Source of the DNA: Lineus longissimus
Lineage: Eukaryota; Nemertea; Pilidiophora; Heteronemertea; Lineidae
Reading direction: 5' to 3'
Assembly (NCBI RefSeq): GCF_910592395.1
Contig: NC_088310.1
Span: forward strand, 24,757,491 to 24,821,490
DNA: 64,000 nt
A model generated the notes under the pieces. It did not search any database, had not been told where the DNA came from, and saw nothing but the letters and a program-made list of their open reading frames with translations. Positions 26,738 through 41,700 of the stretch are shown piece after piece; the first letter of the stretch is position 1, and every line of letters begins with the position of its first letter. The position numbers and the translations under genes are program-made.

Positions 26738-29700
26738 GTAAGTAGTACTGTTATTTCTCACTTCTCAAAAATATCTCTTTGGTGGAGGGCTCAGTGAAGC
26801 GTGCTTGGCAGACCGAAACAATGGTGGCTTAGCAACAGCCACGTGGAGAAGCCAGTGAGGCTGCCACCTTGATGCAAAGGTTGTTGGTTCCCTTCAACAG
26901 AAATGCACATTAAGGGAGGTTGTTTTTGCAAAAGCAACCACCCTATTGAAATATGGTACTTTCAAGAAATGGACATCACGTACACAATTGTGGGTAGATT
27001 ATGCCCGATGGTCTTGCACGCTACCTTCATTGCAACCCTACCATTAGTGGTCACAATGTGTTTATAGGCAGCTGCCATTTAGATTTCCAAGAAAATGTCA
27101 TCGTCATACCCAAAATGGCACCTCTGTGACAAGATGTAATGAGTGTGACTGTGCTCAATTAATTGGAAGTGCCGCCATACATGTATGTCCCAGTTGACTG
27201 GATATGAAGTGATACTCTAGCAGAAGATCAGAAAGCAATTTGATAGATTAAGATACTAAGCATTCATGGCAATGTCTTGCAACAGGAGCCATTGACAATA
27301 GTTAGAAAACAAAACTTCCATCTCATCGTCAGATATCTTCAGGTATATCTTCTGAAGATATATCTGAAGATATCTTCAGATATATCTGAAGATGAAGATA
27401 TATCTTCAGATATATCAGAAGATATCTTCAGTTGTATCTTTTGAAGATATATCTCAAGATATCTTCAGATATATCTGCAGATAACTGAAGATATCTTCAG
27501 AAGATATCTTAAGAAGATATCTTCAGAAGATGTATCTTCAGATATATCTGAAGATATATCTGGATTTATACATATATCTTCAGATATGTTCCACGCGTGA
27601 ATTTGACTCAGGAGTCAAATTCACGTGGAACATGTCGTCAGTGTTCGTCAGCAATTAAATTTTTTGAAAACTTACCACTGTGACAAGACATCAAATGAAT
27701 GAACAGATATGAGAGAGAGGTAATAAAAATGGAAGTTTACGAGTGTAGTTTTCAAACTGAGTTACCGAAACCTCATAATTAAGTGACCAAATTGTTTTTG
27801 CCACTTTGGCAAAGTTAACATCTTCAGTGTGCCTGATGTACAAATCTTGGCCACAATTTCCACAGCAAATGAGATGAGAAATGTGAATAAAACAAAAATT
27901 TGAGTGAGCAATATGACATAATTTTTCAAATTAAATCTGTAATGAGGCAATTGGATCAGGTGCAGCATGTTAATTGGTTTGAAAAGTAAAGAAATGGGGG
28001 TAACATTGGGACGTGATCACTGCAGGGGTGAGTGCTTAAATCACGTAGAAAGATGAAAATTGCAAAGTGATGTGAAAGAAAGGAATTTAATTGCCTGTGT
28101 GGTCTAAAAATTTTGGTAAATTTTTTTGCCTTTTCTGGGATTTTGTTGCTTCTTGTGTTTTAAGACAGCTTATATCTTTGTTGGTGTCTCATTTTTGACA
28201 ATCATGTGAATTCAAGAAAAACAGGTTTTCTTTGCACTTAATGGATTGCACACGGTAAAAAATATTGGCACCAATGACGTCAATGATGAGATTTTGCTAC
28301 TGGCCTTTATTCAACATTTCATTGAAAAATTATTTTGACACTAAGTTTTTTTGCAAAGGTGATATTGATGGGGAAATCACTGCTGTGCACAGAAATCCAT
28401 TTTAGCACTATCAAGAACAAGAATATGTAATTATTGCTCAGCGCATAGAATCCATCTATAAAATGAAAACTATATCTATCTTTGCTTAATGATAGCTAGA
28501 AAAAAAATTATTTGATGGGAATTTGTGATATTCAACTGCACTGTTTTCCATCCGGGAATTGCGACGATTCAATCACGGTCCCATGAGTGGTCGTGATACT
28601 GGGGTTCCACTGTATATCATTTCATGGTGATCCCATGCCGCTTGGGCTTGGCTGAAACCTGAAACCTGAAACCTTATGAAAGTATTTTATGTGTCACTTT
28701 GTCAGGTATAATAGAAGCTAATGAAACAGAATGGATGGCTCCCTATATGAGCCTCTAGGCTCAAACGAGGACCACCTGACATGCAATGTATAAAGTATCA
28801 CCTCATAATGGAAATGATACTGTAAACATGATTTGGTAAATGACTGTTTGATATGTCTTTTCCCATGTGGCGACAAAGGATTTGCAAATTGCTACTCTAA
28901 TCCACCTAATTTATCTTTGCAATTCCTGAAAATGTCAGAAAATTTTAACTTTTTACAATTTTTATCGTGGCAGAGTGCCAGGTACTAAAGATTTTCCCAA
29001 TTAAAAAGCTCCTTTTGGGATTTTCATTTTTACGAAACCAATGTGATTTGCAGATCTGCACAAAGTGGGTCTAAAAGCCAGGCAGAAAAAGTCAAAATGT
29101 TTCCTTTAGCAACTCACATGGAGGCCAGATCCCATTATGTTCTCGCGCTGTCTAAAAAACATCCCAACTACGAACTGGTATACAATCTTTATAAACTAAA
29201 ATGGATTACCCCGTACTACGATAACTGCGCGATGGAATATCGTCTCCTATACTTGCGCTAATGGCCCATTTAGACAGCGCTGTTATAAACAAATCACTGA
29301 AGAGGACTGAAAATGAATAGGCTGGTTTATTCATGAGGGTTGATGCATCATTCCCAGTTAATAGTTATCAGTGATGAGTTATGATGGCGCGTTATTTGCA
29401 TTTTAATTTTGATATTGGAACTTGTTGAGTGAAATGGAATGTTTCTCGTACTGTAAGCCTCATTTTCATTGTTTGAGAAAATGATCTCAAGATTTAGACG
29501 ATTTTTGTGAGCTGATTTAAATGGCCAGGTTTGTTCAAGGGAGAGCAAATGCGATGTGTTGATCAGTTCAGATTAGACATTGTTTGTTCAATTTATTGTA
29601 GGTTCCCTTCGTATTGTCCTAGTGTTTATGGCAAAAAGTAGGCTAAGTGCAGTCGGGTTGTTTTTTTTAAAAAAAAATAAAACTTTAACATGTTGTTTGC

Positions 29701-32700
29701 AGTAACTTCACTACAGAAGCACTTATTTGTTGCACAATTTTTATAAATCACAAATTTCTCACTATTCCACACTCACCGGGGGTTAAAACGATTTGCCTTG
29801 GGTTAAAAAATAACCCTGGTAATAACTAAACTTAAACCTGATATAGATAAAAGAAATTCCACCGTAACAAATACAAAAAAAAAACTAAACTGAGATAACA
29901 TGATCCTTCCATTTGAAAATGCTATTTAATCCAAGCCAAGTTTAACATAACCAGCAATCTATTGATTTCTTCTGGGTGGTTTGTTGTACATTTCATCAAG
30001 TTTATCATAAAAATCTTGTTCAGTTTCATGTACATGTACTTGTGCATTCATTTCTAGATTCTTGTAAGATTCTTAGCTAATCTTACATGAATCTTGTAAC
30101 GAATACATATGCACATGTACACGTATATCATCGTATAACTGAATAAAATCTTATTACTAAGTATCTTATCTGGATTTTGACCTAGGAAGATTTTGACAAA
30201 GCAAAAAAGACATTGACTTAGTAAAAACAAATCCATGACAAAAGCTGATATCATGAGGCACTCATATATGACAGATTTCTAGTTCCCTCCTAAGGTCATG
30301 CTATAGGTTTTGATAACTCTAACAAATGAGGTCAATTCGGCAACCGACATTTGGCATCTGAAGCACCAGCCACTGTTTGAAGCTCTGTCGCTTACATGGT
30401 GTAAAGGTCCAAAATAGCCAATGGCAAAGTATTCCTACCACAATCAGTAACCACAAACAGTAATAGAGGAGCACATTTTTTCACAAAGCTGAAGAACTTT
30501 GTTATTTTGCTCATGTCTTCGACAATCGAAGAGCCATAAATGTGAAGGTCATTATTCATGTTATTGGCAGAATATGCTGTGTGGGCTGGAGGGGGTGATT
30601 AAGTTTCCATAATTTTGTCCATTTTCTGTATTTTTAAGCATGTCATGGAGGTTTTAGTGTGAGCTCAATGTAATCATCTTATCGCAGAAGTGCCATAAAA
30701 TTGTTTTAGCTCAGTTCATAAATTCTTTTAGTGAAATAAGTATTGTATTTGAAACAATAAGCCGTATTGTATAACTATATTGAATGAAAACATAACATTT
30801 TCCGATATGCTAAAAAAATAGTCGAACGCTGGAACCATGCTCAATAACAAGTAAATTATTCATGTCCTAGTATTTCTAACAAAGAATTTTTTTGTCAAAA
30901 TTCTAGTCCATTTTTTGCTACAACATGGTTTTCACCTATTGTATCTATTTGAAGTAATGTGTTTTTGATGGTTATTTGCGAGCTAATAGTAAGATATGGT
31001 AAAGTAGTGCAATTACAGTCCCAGTACAATTATTGCCCCACAAGAAAACAGTTGGCAGTTCACATTGATGCACACATAGCCTATAATTGTACTGGGGCTA
31101 TAAATTGCACCACAATGCCTTATGTCTATCAAAATAATTTTTGACTAGGGACTTCATTGAAACAGGCAGATAAGAACATAATTCAGTTTGTCAGATTGTC
31201 CCATGATTGTGTATCACTGCAGCTATTACCAGTACTTGGCTTTCTTTTTAAAGCAACCTGAGCAATTTCTTTCCACTCCTCCTTTTCATTGCATTGTCTT
31301 CTCTTTGCAGCAAGTATAGCTTACCGATTCGAAGAAGGTGGCTTAATAGAGTTTTCCTTTCCATATGGGATGCAGCCAGATACCAAACGGGATCAGTTGG
31401 CACTTGGGATTGTGACCACAGACACGAATGCTGTCCTTGTACGAATAGACAGCGGTTCATCTGACGACTACATTGAAATGGAATTGGTAAGTTGGTTTGT
31501 CAGTGTGCGTCTTGTGCATCCCCTCTCCAAGGGTATGACCCTCTTACAACAGGATGTCTCAAACTTACTTGGTAAATCTACCATGTACGTCTAATGATAA
31601 CAGTTAAAAGGATCAACAACTTATCACCTCGAGCTTTAGGAGGGACGTGGTTACATTTCATTTTAACACAAAAAATTGTTACCGTGATCTTTCTACTAAA
31701 TGTGTCCTCTCGTTCCTTATCATCGGACACTTCTAAGTGGTTTTCAAAAGGATGCTGTTTGTCAAGTTGATCTTTTCTTGTTTGAAGGTGAACGGCAACA
31801 TCCTAGTTGTGTACAATATGGGAACAACTGACCACCCAATCGGAGAGCTCTTCCACAAGGTCAACGATGGAAAATATCATGTGATACGATTTACCCGGGA
31901 AGGGCCTAACGCCACGATTCAGGTGGACAACCTCCCGGTGCGACGAAAAAACCCGACAGGTCAGTTAAACGTTTTCTTTTTCCTCTGCACAAATTGGAAA
32001 ACATTTAGAATACGATCAAGAAGTTATTAATACTGAGCATGTGTTCTTGGGGAATTCTCTACAGTATTTCATTTTGTAATCTTAGAGATTGGGATTTTAA
32101 TATAAGGTTCATTGAGTCAAATTTCACGGTCTAAGACGTTTGATGTTTTCTTGTATTGTATCACTTTTTCCAGACATCATATTCCCTTATTGATCTTGTT
32201 GATTAATATGCATGCTGGTTCACATTTATAAAGTGTATGATAGGTTTCGAATAAAAGATGTATGTAGCGTTTAGACATGATGAAACGTTGCATTTTGTAC
32301 ATCAACATGTTTTCATAAATAATTGTTTATTTTTCCAAACTTCTTAAAAGTTCAATTTCGGCCATTTTGTTATGATGACAGTTTCTCTGTATATAAGATA
32401 TTTGTACTGTGAAGAGTATTCACGAATGGTTTCTAGAGTGGTAGGGCGTTCATTTCGTGAAGACCGTTCATTTCACATGCTTATACTAATTATTTTCTTT
32501 TTGCTTTTAAAAACAAAACCAATGCTTGCATTGTATATGGAGACAAATAACACAACAAGAGTGTGAGAACGAGTTGTATAATTGAATGGTTTTAAAAGCA
32601 TTTGTTTGAAATGAACTTTATCAATGGACAAATTTCATTGGTTACAATCGGCTCAATGCCATTGGTCGGTTTGAAAATTTATTGAAATATGATCGAGTGT

Positions 32701-35700
32701 CTTTTGACGCAAAGTCTGGTGAAGTGACCATTTTTGTGTCACTAGGGTTCATGAGGCATGGAAACTGCTGTAAATGCTGAAAATTACCAGTGTTGCTAGA
32801 ATAGGTGTGTTTTACCAAATTGGAGAAGAAATCCATGAAAATTTTAAGAATTTTACTTTGACAGGATCATTATTGCTTGTCAATCTTTGTACTTTTTTTG
32901 CTGAAAGAAATCTGAAAGTTTTTGCCTTTCGACCCAAGTATGAAGTGACCTTCAGCCATTTGGAATTTTCAGCATGTAGATAAAAAAATTGTGTCAGTTT
33001 GCAAAAGCCCGAGTCACACACCAAAGGAGCATCAAACTACCAGCATTTGTGGGCACACTCAAGTGCCATAAAACAAACAAGCAATATTTATCACAGTGGC
33101 CTGCAATGATTATTGATATGCTTAGCAATAAAAAATGTCTATAAAAATTCTTCAATCAGCAGATTGTGGCTTCTGCAAATTGTTCAATACATGTTCTCAT
33201 ATGTAACCATATCATTGTTTCCATTTGAAATGTTCTGGGTATCCGAGGTAATTAACTTCCAATTATTACGATTGTTTTTTAACACACATGCATACAGTGG
33301 AACCATGGTAACACAACCACTCATGGGACCGAGGTTGAATGGTCGTGTTACCCAGGTGGTCGCGTTAGTGAAGTTGAAAATCTGGGGACAAAATGCATGA
33401 GTAGGTTTTCCTGCTAAAATTGTTAAACGTTTTCATAAGTTCAAAATTCTGAAAAATGTTCAAAGCCAAAAATTTGGGGGGGGGGCTGATGATGTTTCTT
33501 CATTTTGAGCAGAAAAAAATAAGTGAAAAAAATATTCGAAAGTAGTAAAATATGAATTCCGAAAGTAAGTGGTGGTAATGGCATTTTACAGTCATGATCA
33601 ACGTGGTATTCCAAACCACAGCCCCATTTTATAACCAACATTGTAAGATGAATTCAGCATTACCAGAACATTTCAATACGTTTTAATGCTTTATTGCTGG
33701 AATGCAGCACCAGAGTCTGTTACTGCAGCCAGTAACCCTGTCTGTACATACTCTACATTCACCAATCTAAGAGTTCCTCTGAGCATTCAATTTAAGTTCA
33801 ATATCATCCACATGGATGTTCAACATGGTTGTTTCAGTTGATGACACCAAGTTTTCTGATGGTGCATTATGACATGTTCTAGCTTGGCCTTTGTTTCGAT
33901 ATCCTAGCAATTGGTCTTAGATCAGTGAAAGTAGAGTATTATACATGTATATGCAATTTTTTCCCCTCTTTCTCCTTCAGCGCTCATCATTGTAAAATTG
34001 ATGCATCTTGTTTGTATATGACAATGAATAATGATAATTTCTTTCTTTTATCATCATCATCATCATCATTAACATTATCTTATTTATGAACGTTCCTCAT
34101 TATCAGCCGGCCACTAAAACTCAAGTTTAAGTGATAAGTCTGGCAGACCTTGGAAGGGTGGTGCTTGCTGGCGGGGGGGGGGGGGGGGTTCCAACACTCA
34201 TATTTCCTCTCAAACATTGCCTGCATAGGATTATAAACCAGGTTTAAAATGGAAATTAAATTTAAAACAATGAGAATCCCCAGATGTGACCATTAAAAAT
34301 GACTCATTTGCCCATTGATCACACTTTGATCTTCATATTTGGAACTTGGGTTCATTTCACATTAAATATTGATTCAATTTGGTTCTCTTCATGTTGACCA
34401 AGAGATTATTCATGCGTATCATGAATGATCGATTCAGTAGCCCTCGGGCTAGCGTTTTCATACATGAGGATGACCGGTCAATTTCTTAATCTCGAATCTC
34501 ACAATTTCTTAAATTCATTGAACCCATCTTTGTCTTCTTATCATGAATCATTTGGCAAACCTTTACAGTTTTCTTGAACTGGTTAGGCTGGTGATCTTAA
34601 TCTGGTTCCACGTGGTTGGTTCATATTGCCTGCAGGGTTTTAGCCGCCCTTATCACAGCTTCATCGATTGGTGGAGAATGTGGCAATGGACCTTGGGCAA
34701 AAATATGATAACTGAGGACAAAGCCTCTAATCTCTCTTACCCATGGTTTAACACAACAGCTGCATAACAATTTTTTGTTGATTTCCTGTTACTGTATATG
34801 TAAATTACGATGAAGGTCATTGTGTGATTGAAAAATTCATCTATGCATCTGAAATTACAGGTTTTGAATTAAGGTCTGTTTATTTTGAATCGATTTTCAG
34901 AAACATCTATTGATGTGTTAAACTCTCTCTGCTGCATAGTATAATCAAATATAATACACAGGTATCAAACTGGGATCATATTGATTGAAGCTTGTTGAAG
35001 GTTAAAAATCACTTTTGGATCAAATATCAATGAGGAGAAATGATACGTTGTTGACTTTCAAAGTTATCCTTGTCAAATTTTGTTTAAAGAATCATGAATG
35101 TGTAAACTTATGCCACAGAATACCATCCCCTGTGGTATGTGCAGCCATCCAGACATGTCGCACCAATCCCTAAAAGGCTTCCTCAAATTCTCATGGTTGT
35201 CAACTGATTTCACCCTCTTGGGATCAAGATGGCTAATAATATCTTATGTGCGATGTGCCACCAGTTACTAAGATCATCTGCCTTTTGTTATTTCTGTCTC
35301 ATCAGTTTTGGATCAGGTGCACAAACAACTCGACAGCCTTCCTGTCCTGGAGGAATTTTGATAATAACATCTAATGAGTAATATTGCTACCTTTGCTATT
35401 TCATCCTTACAATCTTGAAATGTCACAGGTTCAGGTCACGTCACCCCTTATGGTGTGTTCACACTGGATGCGAATTGAAACCGAATTCCGTAGAGCGCTC
35501 TCCGGAATAGAATTGGTTAATCCAGTTTCAGAACGGTCGCGTCACACTGGCCCCAATACGCATTCAAATTGGTTTAAAACGCGCCACACTCAATGCATAC
35601 TAACGGCGCGCCATCTATAAATACATCAGTTAACTAGTTCGGAGCACTAGTTCCCACGGTCAAAGGTCACTTTCCATGCGCCGGGTGCATGCGCAGTGCG

Positions 35701-38700
35701 ATCGAAATTCTTAATTCGTATCAAGCGTGTCACACTTGAAATCTCAATACGGTTTCGTTGATTCGGATTAGCTGATTCGCATTCAATTCGGTTTAAGAAC
35801 CGTGTTGGTTAAAGCGGATTGAGATCGGTATGAACCGAATTGAGTGTGACGCCCCAATACGTATCAACGTTTTAATTCGAATTCAATTCGTGTTAAAACC
35901 CCAGTGTGACCACGGCATTAGACTAAGCTTCCTGAAAGGGAGTAGTCAAAAAGCAAGGTAGGCAACCCTTAAGCCTTGATCAGTCACTGTCCTCTTGTCC
36001 CTTATGGACCACTAAGACTTCTTGGTCTGCATGTCACACCTGTCTTGCTCAGATTTGCACTAGGTGCTCCACTCAATCCCAGCCAGTTAATGGTCATATC
36101 AAAAATTGATGGTATCACTCCCATCTGCCTCAGTTCAGATACCAAAGGGCATTGGTAGTCTTTCTCAATCCTGTTGATGCAACTGTCAATGTGTATGTAG
36201 TAACCCCACCCACAGAGGCTTGACAACGTTATGACTTGTTTCCCCAGTCTTGAGGTTGAACTACGCTGTCCCATCACTCCAGATAGAAGAGGAGTCAGCT
36301 TATCTTTGCGATCACTTCAGGAAAGCATTTCCAAGTGAGAGATGAATAACCCACAAGCTCTAGACATCCTGTATATCCTTGAGGAGGAGGGAGGGATACA
36401 AGATGCAAATTGATCGTTGCACAACAGCAGACACATTTCTCACTCCGTTTCCCACTTAATGTGCCAGCCTTGAGTGCACAGCGTAATTCCCAAAATTAAC
36501 CAGCCATCAATCAGCCACGCTCTGATCAAACTGCAAATTGCATTGCTTGGTTTAGTCAAACCTGCTTATGAAGGCATGGTAAGAAGGGAATTGGCTGCTC
36601 TTAAACATGTTAAAACACTGATGTCAGGAAGGGCTTCTGTCCATGTCTTGAAGGATGTCGCTTCTTAGGTCCCCTCTTCTCTCTTGCCAAATGTCCTGTT
36701 AGAAGAAGGACTCATCCCGATTCCCCATTTCCAAGTCTGGCTTATTCCGAATGCAATTCTCTAAACCATCCCAAACCCTGTGAGAATAAGACTGTATATC
36801 ACCCTTTGGGGGTCTTTACAGAGGCTGCAGTAAAGTTGTCTTGAGTTCCTGCCTGCAGATATACATACTTTTCTTGCACAAATTGCCCGAGCCTACGACA
36901 CAATTTCATATACCAGTAAACCTGCTGATCAAGTTTGACTGAGCGGGTATCTTAATTGGTGTTGCGAGCCTGATGGCTCCCTAATTGGCCTCTTCAGGGA
37001 TGCCTTATTAGTTATAGGGAGGCGCTGATGCATGGCTTGATTAGCTCAGCCAATTCACTGGAACAGGGGAAATCCTGGTCATCCCTGTGGAAATGTTGCT
37101 TCGTGGAAGAACTATTCGATGCAGAATGCCTCGCTTTGCTAAGATTGTTCTGTTCTGTTATGGCTGTTTTTAACGAGTTGGTACCAGAATATGTGACAAG
37201 CATTTTCAAGGAACTGGTACCAATTCGTTGATGTGAGTTTGAGAGATTGCGTTCCTTGGGTTGAACTTGGCCGATTTTAGGAAAAGGATCTCGCAGTTGA
37301 TGGCTCTTCAGTGTCTGATCTAATGCCATTTTATCAGCCTCAATCTGAAGTTGATAACTATAAAAGGATTATGGTTTCTTAAACATTTTAGGTCATCTTT
37401 TACACAAAGTCCCTTTCACTTTGATGGCCAAACCATTTCCACAGCCTGTTCTCATACACTTTGTATACAATGAATATCGACGATTCAGAAAACCTGCTAC
37501 GCTTGGCTAAGGAGGACGAAACTAGAAAAAACACATTCTTACGAGCCAGCTAGTCCAATTAGGCTGGCACCATTTGAAGGATTTCTGCAAGTGGCTGAGA
37601 GCTTATGGGATAGAGCTTCTCATTAGTTTACTTCCCATAGATTGAGAAGCAGTGCGTGGAATATGGCCAGGTCAATGAACAGTTCCTATTTCCTTCTGAT
37701 GCTGGCAACGTGATCAAGTGTTGGCTGGATGCAATCGGGTGAAAATTCCGCAAATAGATATGGTCAGCAATGGTTACCTTTGATTCCTGCTGTAGATTAC
37801 AACATTTCCAGTGTTGGCTTGGGCAGTTGAATTCTTGCTTTCAACCTGAACCACAGGGGTAGGAAGTCAGAGTATGGAATATGGTCAGGTTCAGGCCAGA
37901 GGTTCCTGCTGAAGCTGGTGATGTGTCACAAGTGTTGGCAGACCTAATCAGGGTGGGAAGTAAGTGCCTGGAATACTGTCAGGGTCAATGAAAAAGGTTC
38001 ATGTTTCCTGCTCCAGCTAGTGATGTGACCAAGTGTTGCTTTTACAACTGAGTCGATGGGATGGATGGTGGTCGGAGATTCCTGGTTCCTTTTCAATTTA
38101 ATAAGAGGCAGTTCCTGGTTTGAGCCCAGACACTCCAGGGTAATATGACACTTGGCTGGACTTGCGGACATTTAAATACTTACATCAGAATAAAAGGTTT
38201 TGTCATTGATAACATATATCATCAAAGACTGGACTGCCAGGTCATTTACTCAATCCTGGGTTCAATACTCGAGATGAAACAAAGGCCATTGAATTGATCT
38301 TCAATACATACCTTTGGAATCTCGTGCTAATGTTAGGGAATGATAGATCTAATAGATCTGGTGAATCTGATCTGGAAACAGACTTCAATATCAATAGAAG
38401 AAACTGGGAAGGTTGTGGGCAAATATGGGCAGGTCTGATTGATAATTTTTTCCAATATTGACATCCTTTGCCTATTGCTCAGACTTCAAAGGATATTTTT
38501 GTTTGGAAGGCTGTGATTCATATTGTGTTTGGTAGATCATGTTATATAGAGAAACCCACTCACTGTTTGGGTGCATGTCATTGCCAAAGTCACATGTCAG
38601 GTGTATTTGCGCTCGACAGTGTATATACGTCTCACAGGGCTGCAGCAAGTCCCCCGCAGATAAGAGAGTTTTATTGCTACGACCTGCGACACAGCCATGA

Positions 38701-41700
38701 CTACATAGCGATTGTGATTGGAAAGTGGCCACCTATTGATTAAATCAAAGAGTGATTGAAATCTGCCTTCCATGCTTTTCGATACAGACATGGCTCTGAC
38801 ACATAAATTGTGAAGCTGAAAGTAATGGATTCTGTCTTCAATGTTGAAAATTTAAAAGTGATTCCACACTCTATGTTTGAGCAATATGATAAAAGTAATG
38901 CTGTCACTATTTCATACAAGCATTTGTCAGTTAATGCTGTCTGTATTTTAACCTTCACAGTGAATATAGGCGAGGACAGTTATTTGTTAACCAGTGAGTA
39001 CATTGGGAAAGGCTCAGTATTTGTTTCTGTAGTTTGCTAAAAGCAAAACTTCTGTACATGAACTGTACCCTGGGACCGTTTTCTTTAAATTCTTCTAATG
39101 CAGTTCGCTTGAAAAAGGTATGGCATAGAAATGCTACATCATCAGAGCATCTATCCAACTCGCGTCTTCCATTGTCAGAAGTTATCCTTCATTTTTAAAC
39201 CAGAGGATGATGCATTAGAATTAAAAGAAATTGCTCATGTGGAGCTTGTGTCATACAGTGAGAGATGTACTGAAGGCTTTATCAGATGAACATCATAAAT
39301 ACATGTTACTGGCCTTCAAACATTTTTAAAAGATGAGAAGAGATTGATTTCATCTGACATGATCAGTGCTGAAGCTGTTTGTTGCCGAGATATCTGTCTT
39401 GTCAATTTCCATTTTCTCGTCATCGTACTATACTTATCTAGCTATTCAAACACCAGCTGGTGAATGGATGGATTACCACAGATGAAATCCGAGCACATCA
39501 CCGCTACTATTGCCAGACATTTGTCCCTGATTACTTTCCAGTCTGAATTACAGACGATTCCCAGGTACCGAGTATCCGGTAACTTGAAAGAATGCTCAGA
39601 AACTCATCCCTGATTAAACCAACTTTTCTTTATCTTTGGTTACTTTGGTGACAAATGCCAGGAAGAAATTTCCAATGATCTTAGAAGTTTGACGCCCATT
39701 GGTAAATAGCGACTTCAAAGTTAACAGTTTTTCATTGCGGGAGTTTCAATACACTGGTAGAGATTAAAATTATGCTTTATGTTTATCAATCGCAATAAAT
39801 GTAGGTAGTTTAATCCTTGCAAACTTTTCATTCGACCTCTGGACACCCAGTCTGATGGCACTGAGTATATTGTACTTGTTCAACCCACAGTAGTCAGTAC
39901 AATGCGTCTTTCTTTGACATGTTTTTGTCTTTGGCATTTCAAAAAGTCGATGCAAAAATCAAGCAAAACTGTCGTAATAGCTTTCAGCATTCAAAGGTAC
40001 CGGTAAGACCATGCCGCATCTGGTTTGTAGCAGGAAGGGAAAGTCCTTTTTGCTTGCAAGCATCATTTTTTAGTCATGGTTAACCAAGGTGCAGCTCGAT
40101 AGTAAATGGAAGATGTCACTCCCATGCTGTTTAACTGTCATCTCGACTTCTTTATTCATTCCCTCTGGTAACAAGAACGTGGTGCTGGCACCCATTTGGC
40201 TTTTTAGAGGTGATTGGGATGTATGACATGATCATGATGTCAAAAGGATTCCTCTCCTAGCTCTCTGGAATTTTCTGGTGAATGTTGGCCTCAACTGACT
40301 AACCCGTTTTTGGTTCGCTCCTCACTGAAATGAAAAGAGGATGATTGTGTGAACTGGCAGAGAACGGGTGGCGGATGATATTATTCCATCACCAATGTCA
40401 TGATAATCATATGGCAGCGATATCTACACCCGCCGGGTAAATTCTAGCTTCCACTTCTCAAAGTAGGCATAGAAATCATGTCTAAAGATGATGGTTCACT
40501 GGTACTGGACAGTTCTCCATTGTCTTTTGTGGCATTTCTGGAAGATCGGTTTACTACACTTGTTGTATTGAAGTGGTTTTAATTGCCTCTTTGGTGTGCT
40601 GGAGCGAATTCTGACTGAATTTTAGCTTGTATGTGCATGCACATGAAACACTTGCCACCACAGAACACTTCCATCCATATGATAAAAGTACATGTTGTCG
40701 ACATCCCTGACTTTCCTAATATAACTGTAGATCAATGGTGTGACATGGTGTGACCCATGGGTTGGGCTAAATCAAACAAAACCTTTGTGATGTACTAATT
40801 AATAAGTTAGCAGGAGCGCTTTGTTTCCACTGTGTCAGTGATTGGTTATTGGGCTGCAGATTATGAAGATGGGATATAAGAAAACCACATGAGTGTGTTT
40901 TTATTGATTGGAGATATCATACCAGTGGTTGTCTTGGCATTGACGACTTGACATTACAACAGGGGCAAAGTCTTTACTCTTAATTTGGTCAACCCTTGTG
41001 ATCCAAATGATACCAGCAACCACTGACAATACACTGAAACATACTCAACAAGAATCCCTTGGGCTTCTATCGGAAACATCTTAGAGAGGGATAATAGAAG
41101 CTGCAATGATGAAGTTGTTTTTCACTAAATGTGGGTGTTAGCTTATTGGTGATGGCACCGAGAATAGACAATTAACCTAAAACAATGCAAGTCTAAAAAC
41201 TTGCAAATACACCTACAGCAATACTGATGGGCTGTTTCAATAAGGTTTCACGTCCACATCGATTATAGATTTGGTGTAGGCATCCCAACTATCAGATGTT
41301 TTTAATACCAACACCAATAACATGCAGAATTTTTTCCCTCGTGTGAAAATACATTCAACCTCATCCCTCCCATGATCTCTTGGCATATGCAGATGCTTCA
41401 TTTTAATGTTGGTCAATGTATATTGAACAGAAATTTTAGCAGGCTCCTAATTTCAGTGTTGTAGAGGTAGAGGTGGTTCTCTCTCATTCCAACTCATCTC
41501 AAATGATACTGTTAAACCACATTTCACAAAAAAAGACCTGATAAGTTATTCCTAGCTGCAGATACAGTGCACATATTGACTTTCGGCTTAGATATGCTCC
41601 TTTCAAAAAGGATAGCTGTATCAATTGACTCTTCACCAAAAAAATTTGTCATCATCATAGCATGTCATCATAATCTAATCATTTTCTTTTTCTTTTTAAC

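Larger units (their letters stand above)
26738..31310 (+). other. nrxn: Intron between EGF3 and LNS6
   Basis: 4573 bases. In vertebrates this intron carries the beta-neurexin promoter and leader exon. No convincing leader (ATG, hydrophobic run, phase-1 donor) was seen here. It holds a palindromic satellite, a hairpin, a reverse copy of family R, and two inverted-repeat elements. Confidence 0.85.

Noticed and set aside
29043-29261. Open frame after a TTTGCAG, considered as a beta-neurexin leader exon in the vertebrate position
   Set aside because: The encoded start has no hydrophobic leader, and the frame ends in a stop without a donor. It coincides with an inverted-repeat element.
36002-37329. 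Several overlapping 60-105-codon ORFs on both strands, considered as a transposon remnant
   Set aside because: No transposase, reverse transcriptase or terminal repeats could be recognised.
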